The notes under the pieces are model-generated. The model had not been told where the DNA came from. It made no database searches and was given only the letters and a program-made list of their open reading frames with translations. 19,001 nt of DNA from Bacteroides sp. (lineage in GTDB: Bacteria > Bacteroidota > Bacteroidia > Bacteroidales > SM23-62): assembly GCA_030589965.1 (NCBI GenBank), contig JAUUZM010000012.1:1-19001 (forward strand). The letters are read 5' to 3'. Below are positions 14,994-19,001 of this stretch, in pieces (positions within the stretch are counted from its first letter, which is position 1; every line of letters starts with the position of its first letter). A program made the translations under genes and the position numbers.

Positions 14994-16013
14994 ATGAAAA
15001 CATTATTGATTAATAAGGCCGGTGAAATGTCACTTGTTGAAAGGGAGAAGCCGGCATGCGGAAAAGCTGAAATCCTACTGAAATTAAAATATGTGGGTTT
15101 CTGTGGTTCGGACCTGAGTACTTATATGGGTAAAAACCCCATGGTACAGTACCCGAGGGTTCCCGGACATGAGATTTCAGCAGAGATTACAGAGATAGGT
15201 GAGGAAGTTCCCAAGGGATTCAGTACTGGAGAACCGGTAACCGTGGTACCTTATACAAACTGTGGACAATGCCCCTCCTGCAGGAGAGGCAGGGAATATG
15301 CCTGCCAGTTCAACCAGACCCTGGGTGTACAGAGAGACGGGGCCATGCAGGAGTTCATATCGGTACCCTGGCAAAAAGTTCTCAAAGCTCCGAACCTGAA
15401 TGAACTTGAACTGGCAATGGTGGAACCCCTGACGGTTGGCTTCCATGCCATTGAGAGGGCCAGAGTGACGGATTCAGATACCGTAATGGTTCTAGGATGC
15501 GGGATGATAGGAGCAGGAGCAATTATTCGAGCAGCCCTGAGAGGTGCAAAGGTCATTGCCGTTGATATTGATGATCATAAGCTTGACCTGGCCATGAAAC
15601 TGGGTGCAAAACATACCATTAATTCAATACATTCCGACCTACACCAAACACTTGAAGAACTAACAGGCGGTGATGGTCCCGACGTGGTAGTTGAAGCTGC
15701 AGGGAATCCTGTTACCTACCGTGCTGCTGTTGATGAGGTAGCTTTTACCGGCAGGGTGATTTGTATAGGATATGCCGGCCAGGAAGTTTCTTTTGCCACC
15801 AAGCTTTTTGTTCAGAAAGAACTTGACATAATGGGTTCCAGGAACGCGACTGCAGCAGATTTCAGGGCAGTGATCTCCTACCTTGAGGGAGGCAGATTCC
15901 CACTTGATCAAATGATTTCCCGCAAGGTATCACCTGTTGATGCCCCGGAAGCTGTAAAGCAGTGGTCGGAAGACCCGGGGAAGGTGATGAAAATTCTTCT
16001 GGATCTGAGATAA
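14994..16013 (+). CDS. Zinc-dependent alcohol dehydrogenase (medium-chain), sugar or sugar-acid substrate
   Basis: A 339-residue MDR-family enzyme. Catalytic zinc ligands Cys37 (GFCGSD), His59-Glu60 (PGHE) and Glu144 (VEPLTVGFHA) are present, as are four structural-zinc cysteines at 90, 93, 96 and 104. The Rossmann Gly motif GCGMIGAG is at 168–175 and the following acidic 'VIAVDIDDHKL' favours NAD over NADP. It resembles L-galactonate-5-/L-threonine-/sorbitol-type dehydrogenases. In this cluster it may oxidise L-fucose, L-fuconate, or 2-keto-3-deoxy-L-fuconate. It begins 2 bases after the aldo/keto reductase stop, so the two are almost surely translated from one message, and it is followed by a 69-base gap. 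Confidence 0.87.
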   Translation: MKTLLINKAGEMSLVEREKPACGKAEILLKLKYVGFCGSDLSTYMGKNPMVQYPRVPGHEISAEITEIGEEVPKGFSTGEPVTVVPYTNCGQCPSCRRGREYACQFNQTLGVQRDGAMQEFISVPWQKVLKAPNLNELELAMVEPLTVGFHAIERARVTDSDTVMVLGCGMIGAGAIIRAALRGAKVIAVDIDDHKLDLAMKLGAKHTINSIHSDLHQTLEELTGGDGPDVVVEAAGNPVTYRAAVDEVAFTGRVICIGYAGQEVSFATKLFVQKELDIMGSRNATAADFRAVISYLEGGRFPLDQMISRKVSPVDAPEAVKQWSEDPGKVMKILLDLR

Positions 16014-16082
16014 AAATGGTAATTTCCAACATAATTTTAAAACAGGGTTTCTACAAACATTAAACGAAAACACTTTTGTAAA

Positions 16083-17435
16083 ATGAAAAATCATTCAAGA
16101 AGATCATTTCTAAAGACAGTCTCAGCAACTTCGCTGGGAGCCATGTTTATTCCGGGGTTGATGAGTTTCTCTCCCAACAGCAAATTAAACTATGCAGTAA
16201 TTGGTGTGGGCGGCAGAGGAAAAGCATGCTGGACTAAGGTCCCACTTGAAAGTATTGTCGCCATGTGTGATGTTGACGACAGAATGAGTGCAGAAGCCTT
16301 TCAAGCCTGCCCAAATTCAAAAAAGTATAGGGATTTCAGAATCATGTTCGATGAGATGGCCAATGAGATTGATGCAGTAATCATTGCTACCCCGGACCAT
16401 ACTCATTTCCCGGCTGCCATGGCTGCCATGGAACTTGGAAAACATGTATTTGTAGAAAAGCCATTGGCTCATAATATCTGGCAGCTGAGAACCATGAAAA
16501 AGGCTGCAGAATATTATGGGATAGTTTCACAAATGGGAAACCAGGGACATACAACAAGCGGGATCAGAACCGTAAAAGAGTGGTATGAGGCTGGAGTATT
16601 GGGTGAAGTAAAGGAGGTGATAGCATGGCAGAGTAAAATCAACTATGAGAAGGATAAATACTTCTCTAAGCCAAGCAGCATTCCTCCCCAGGTGCATGAG
16701 GTGCCTGATGGACTTGATTGGGATTTATGGCAGGGACCGGCAGCAGAGAGACCTTTCAATAATTTGTATGCTCCCCGAACATGGAGATCCTTTTATGATT
16801 TTGGAAATGGAAAATTAGGGGATTGGTGTTGCCATACCCTGGATGCCCCATTCTGGGCACTGGATCTTGGATTGCCACAAACAGTCAAGGCAAAAGTAAA
16901 GGGTATGGCTCCCGATAATAGTCATGTGGCTGAGGAATCAATAGTAACATGGAAATTTGCTGCTCGCGGAAATAAGGCTCCGGTTGAAATGAAATGGTTA
17001 GAAGGGTTTAAGAAGCCCAAAGTAAAGCGGGAATGGGGTATAGATGAATTACCTAAAAGCGGTATGATTATGATTGGAGATAAAAAGACTTTAATCACAG
17101 GTTCTCGTCCGGACAGACCTAAATTATTGGTGCCGGATGAGGAATGGAATGAATTTATAAAAAATCCCCCGGCAGAGACATTTCCCAGGGTTGGCGAAAA
17201 TAAACCGGTTCAGGAATGGATTGATGCCATTAAGAACGATGCCCTGCCAGGTTCGAATTTTGATTATGCGGCAAGCCTTATGGAAATGGCACAGGTGGGT
17301 GTACTGGCTCAGAGATTTGGCGGGACAATTAAATACGATGCCGAGAATATGAAGGCCACTGGACGTCCCGAGTTAGATCCCTTCATTAAGGAACCTGTTC
17401 GTCCGGGCTGGGCTTACGGGGAAGATCTATTATAA
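16083..17435 (+). CDS. Tat-exported Gfo/Idh/MocA family oxidoreductase
   Basis: A 450-residue protein starting with a twin-arginine signal (Arg6-Arg7 in SRRSFLK, then a hydrophobic stretch to about residue 30), so it is predicted to be folded with its cofactor and exported. The N-terminal Rossmann domain has AVIGVGGRGKA at 38–48, CDVDD at 62–66, an ATPDHTH segment near 102–108 and the signature EKP at 125–127. The C-terminal part contains 'WRSFYDFGNGKLGDWCCHTLDAPFWALD', a typical long subgroup of Bacteroidota sugar-linked oxidoreductases. Related exported members include GH109 glycosidases, which use tightly bound NAD+ in oxidative–reductive bond cleavage. Here a role on a fucose-containing glycan or on secreted sugars is inferred from neighbours. 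It lies 22 bases before the kinase gene. Confidence 0.88.
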   Translation: MKNHSRRSFLKTVSATSLGAMFIPGLMSFSPNSKLNYAVIGVGGRGKACWTKVPLESIVAMCDVDDRMSAEAFQACPNSKKYRDFRIMFDEMANEIDAVIIATPDHTHFPAAMAAMELGKHVFVEKPLAHNIWQLRTMKKAAEYYGIVSQMGNQGHTTSGIRTVKEWYEAGVLGEVKEVIAWQSKINYEKDKYFSKPSSIPPQVHEVPDGLDWDLWQGPAAERPFNNLYAPRTWRSFYDFGNGKLGDWCCHTLDAPFWALDLGLPQTVKAKVKGMAPDNSHVAEESIVTWKFAARGNKAPVEMKWLEGFKKPKVKREWGIDELPKSGMIMIGDKKTLITGSRPDRPKLLVPDEEWNEFIKNPPAETFPRVGENKPVQEWIDAIKNDALPGSNFDYAASLMEMAQVGVLAQRFGGTIKYDAENMKATGRPELDPFIKEPVRPGWAYGEDLL

Positions 17436-17457
17436 ATATTACAACAGGCTGATTAGA

Positions 17458-18729
17458 ATGGATTTGAAACTAAAGAACCTTGAACCCGATTTTATTAAAC
17501 TTTATGGAAAAGACACTGAATCTCAGGATTTACAATATAAACGATACGCTGAGCTGTTAGAAGACTATAATTCTAAATTCTATGAGAAAGAATTGCATTT
17601 TTTTAGCACGCCTGGCAGGACGGAGATAGGGGGCAATCATACGGACCATAATCATGGAAGGGTACTTGCTGGTAGTATCAACCTTGATTCCATTGCAATT
17701 GCGGCCGAAAATCACAGCCACAAGATTACGGTATATTCCAAAGGCTATGACTTGCCTTTTAATGTAGACCTGGACGACCTGGAGATCAATCCCGATGAAT
17801 ACGGCAGCACTACCTCGTTAATCCGGGGAATCGCATTTCGGCTAAAAGAACTGGACTATAAAATTGGAGGATTCAATGCCTGTATCACAAGTGATGTATT
17901 GCCCGGTTCAGGATTGAGCTCTTCCGCTTCTATAGAGGTATTGATTGGAAATATTTTCAGCAGCCTGTTTAACAAGGATGCTATCAATCCTGAAGTCCTG
18001 GCCATGACAGGTCAGTTTGCCGAGAATCAATACTTCGGTAAACCCTGTGGACTTATGGACCAGGTTGCCTGTGCCGTCGGGGGGATTGTTACCATTGATT
18101 TCAAAAATCCTGAAGACCCGATTATAAAAAAAGTCAATTTTGATTTTGAAGCACAGGATTATTCCCTGGTGGTTGTGGATACGGGAGGAACCCATGCAGA
18201 TCTTACAGATGATTACGCTTCTGTGCCGACAGAGATGAAATCAGTAGCTAAGGGGTTAGGAGGGACAGTATGCCGTGATATAGTCTTAAACGGACTTATG
18301 GCCGGAATGAAAAGTATAAGGAAAGAAACAGGTGATCGTGCATTGCTAAGAGCCCTTCACTTTCTTGGTGATAACAAAAGAGTACTTGCACAGGTGGAGG
18401 CACTTGAAAAGAATGATTTCAGTCGTTTTCTTAAACTGGTTACTGATTCGGGTAATTCCTCCTATAAGAGACTGCAAAATATTTACTCTCCTAAAAATGT
18501 TTCTGAGCAGGGAGTTGCCCTGGCCCTGGCCCTTTCGGAAATCTTCCTGGAAGAGATTGAGGGAGGAGCATGCAGGGTACATGGGGGAGGATTTGCCGGT
18601 ACTATTCAGGTCTTCCTGCCAAACAAAGCAGTAAAGAAATACGCTGAATTCATTGAGTCCATTCTGGGTGAAGGTTCTGTCCATGTGTTAAGGATTCGCC
18701 CTGTTGGAACAGTTCATCTGAATCAGTAA
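17458..18729 (+). CDS. Galactokinase-family GHMP sugar kinase
   Basis: A 423-residue GHMP-superfamily kinase. Motif 1 is TPGRTEIGGNHTDHNHGRVL (51–70), motif 2 is LPGSGLSSSAS (148–158, ATP-phosphate loop), the catalytic base is Asp201 (CGLMDQ), and motif 3 is the GGACRVHGGGFAG stretch near 376–390. Canonical galactokinases read GEHTDYN in motif 1; here the sugar-binding Glu is Asn60, while Arg54, His61 and Asp63 are kept. This GRTEIGGNHTDH variant is a recognisable subgroup usually annotated as galactokinase. Substrate is therefore uncertain: D-galactose released from a mixed fucan/galactofucan is reasonable, another sugar with an altered C6 contact is possible. It is 22 bases after the oxidoreductase gene and 93 before the sulfatase. 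Confidence 0.85.
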   Translation: MDLKLKNLEPDFIKLYGKDTESQDLQYKRYAELLEDYNSKFYEKELHFFSTPGRTEIGGNHTDHNHGRVLAGSINLDSIAIAAENHSHKITVYSKGYDLPFNVDLDDLEINPDEYGSTTSLIRGIAFRLKELDYKIGGFNACITSDVLPGSGLSSSASIEVLIGNIFSSLFNKDAINPEVLAMTGQFAENQYFGKPCGLMDQVACAVGGIVTIDFKNPEDPIIKKVNFDFEAQDYSLVVVDTGGTHADLTDDYASVPTEMKSVAKGLGGTVCRDIVLNGLMAGMKSIRKETGDRALLRALHFLGDNKRVLAQVEALEKNDFSRFLKLVTDSGNSSYKRLQNIYSPKNVSEQGVALALALSEIFLEEIEGGACRVHGGGFAGTIQVFLPNKAVKKYAEFIESILGEGSVHVLRIRPVGTVHLNQ

Positions 18730-18738
18730 CTTTTTGAC

Positions 18739-18761
18739 CGCGAGGATATTTCATACTCGTG
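18739..18761 (+). terminator. Weak hairpin after the kinase gene
   Basis: CGCGAG (18739–18744) can pair with CTCGTG (18756–18761) with one G·U, loop of 11 bases, followed by TAATTTTAATG. It is short and the T-tract is interrupted, so it could be a weak terminator or processing point that lowers or separates sulfatase expression, or nothing. Confidence 0.2.
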
Positions 18762-18822
18762 TAATTTTAATGTATTCTTAATACAACATTAGAAATTCAC
18801 TAAATAAAATAAGCAAACTAAT

Positions 18823-19001
18823 ATGAAAGGCCTTCGAATTTATATTTCCCTGGCATTGTTACTGGCAGCTCTGATCAGCCTGCCATACTGCACATCACCG
18901 GAACCTGAACAACCCAATATCATCTTCCTGTTTGCAGATGACCAGAGTTTTAACACGGTTCATGCTCATGGGAATAATGAAATACAAACCCCGAACATCG
19001 A
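18823..19001 (+). CDS. Exported sulfatase, N-terminal part (truncated by window edge)
   Basis: Fifty-nine complete codons are visible before the window ends. Residues 1–22 form a signal peptide; Cys23 after Leu-Pro-Tyr could be a lipidation site, although this lipobox is poor, so periplasmic or lipid-anchored location are both possible. Residues 32–59 read PNIIFLFADDQ...NNEIQTPNI, the standard start of type I (S1 family) sulfatases: Asp39-Asp40 bind the catalytic calcium, and 'TPNI' precedes the L-D-x-L-A turn. The formylglycine motif ([C/S]xPxR) lies beyond the window. The ATG at 18823 is the only sensible start. Last in the visible cluster, it suggests removal of sulfate from a glycan such as fucoidan, supplying the fucose genes upstream. 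Confidence 0.88.
   Translation, partial: MKGLRIYISLALLLAALISLPYCTSPEPEQPNIIFLFADDQSFNTVHAHGNNEIQTPNI

Noticed and set aside
1..19001. Search for mobile elements, CRISPR arrays, tRNAs, toxin–antitoxin pairs or defence genes
   Set aside because: No transposase, integrase, terminal repeats, spaced direct repeats or such gene pairs were visible on either strand.

Overview
The window looks like chromosomal DNA from a Bacteroidota bacterium, most likely a marine or sediment member of the Bacteroidales/Marinilabiliales type. This rests on lineage-typical proteins (DUF3276 PUR-type protein, DUF5606 protein, long ~316-residue NusB, DUF1573–YajC–YbbR–CoaE order), on AT-rich start regions with few Shine-Dalgarno sequences, and on a few TAnnTTTG-like −7 boxes. 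There are no RNA genes, CRISPR arrays, insertion sequences or phage genes that I can see.

Left part (1–6137). The N-terminal part of an FtsK-type DNA translocase runs off the left edge on the minus strand, preceded by an unknown lipoprotein. Divergent from these is a carbamate kinase / ornithine carbamoyltransferase pair (1494–3508), which fits ATP-yielding citrulline breakdown. It is followed by a small RRM RNA-binding protein, a convergent minus-strand pair (HMA metal-binding lipoprotein plus DUF456 membrane protein), an unrecognised 250-residue protein, and a PUR-like DUF3276 protein on the minus strand. A 9-bp hairpin sits between the last two convergent genes.

Middle part (6381–11155). 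This is a housekeeping run on the plus strand: nusB, a broken DUF1573 lipoprotein gene, yajC, ybbR, coaE, a TerB/J-domain protein and a DUF5606 protein. The DUF1573 gene keeps its signal peptide and first strand and its last 31 codons, but the middle, including the expected CGC region, is gone and the frame is broken.

Right part (11307–19001). This is an accessory, operon-like carbohydrate cluster on the plus strand: RhaM/FucU-like mutarotase, L-fuconolactonase-type amidohydrolase, FucP-type sugar/H+ symporter, aldo/keto reductase, zinc alcohol dehydrogenase, Tat-exported Gfo/Idh/MocA oxidoreductase, galactokinase-family kinase and the start of an exported sulfatase. Together they suggest desulfation of a sulfated fucose-rich glycan, uptake of L-fucose, and oxidation through L-fucono-lactone to L-fuconate without phosphorylation. 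The dehydratase and later steps are not in the window. The main points for follow-up are this oxidative fucose route, the exported NAD-type oxidoreductase, the galactokinase-family protein with Asn at a sugar-binding position normally Glu, the deleted DUF1573 gene, and two tiny open frames that overlap the starts of arcC and the aldo/keto reductase.
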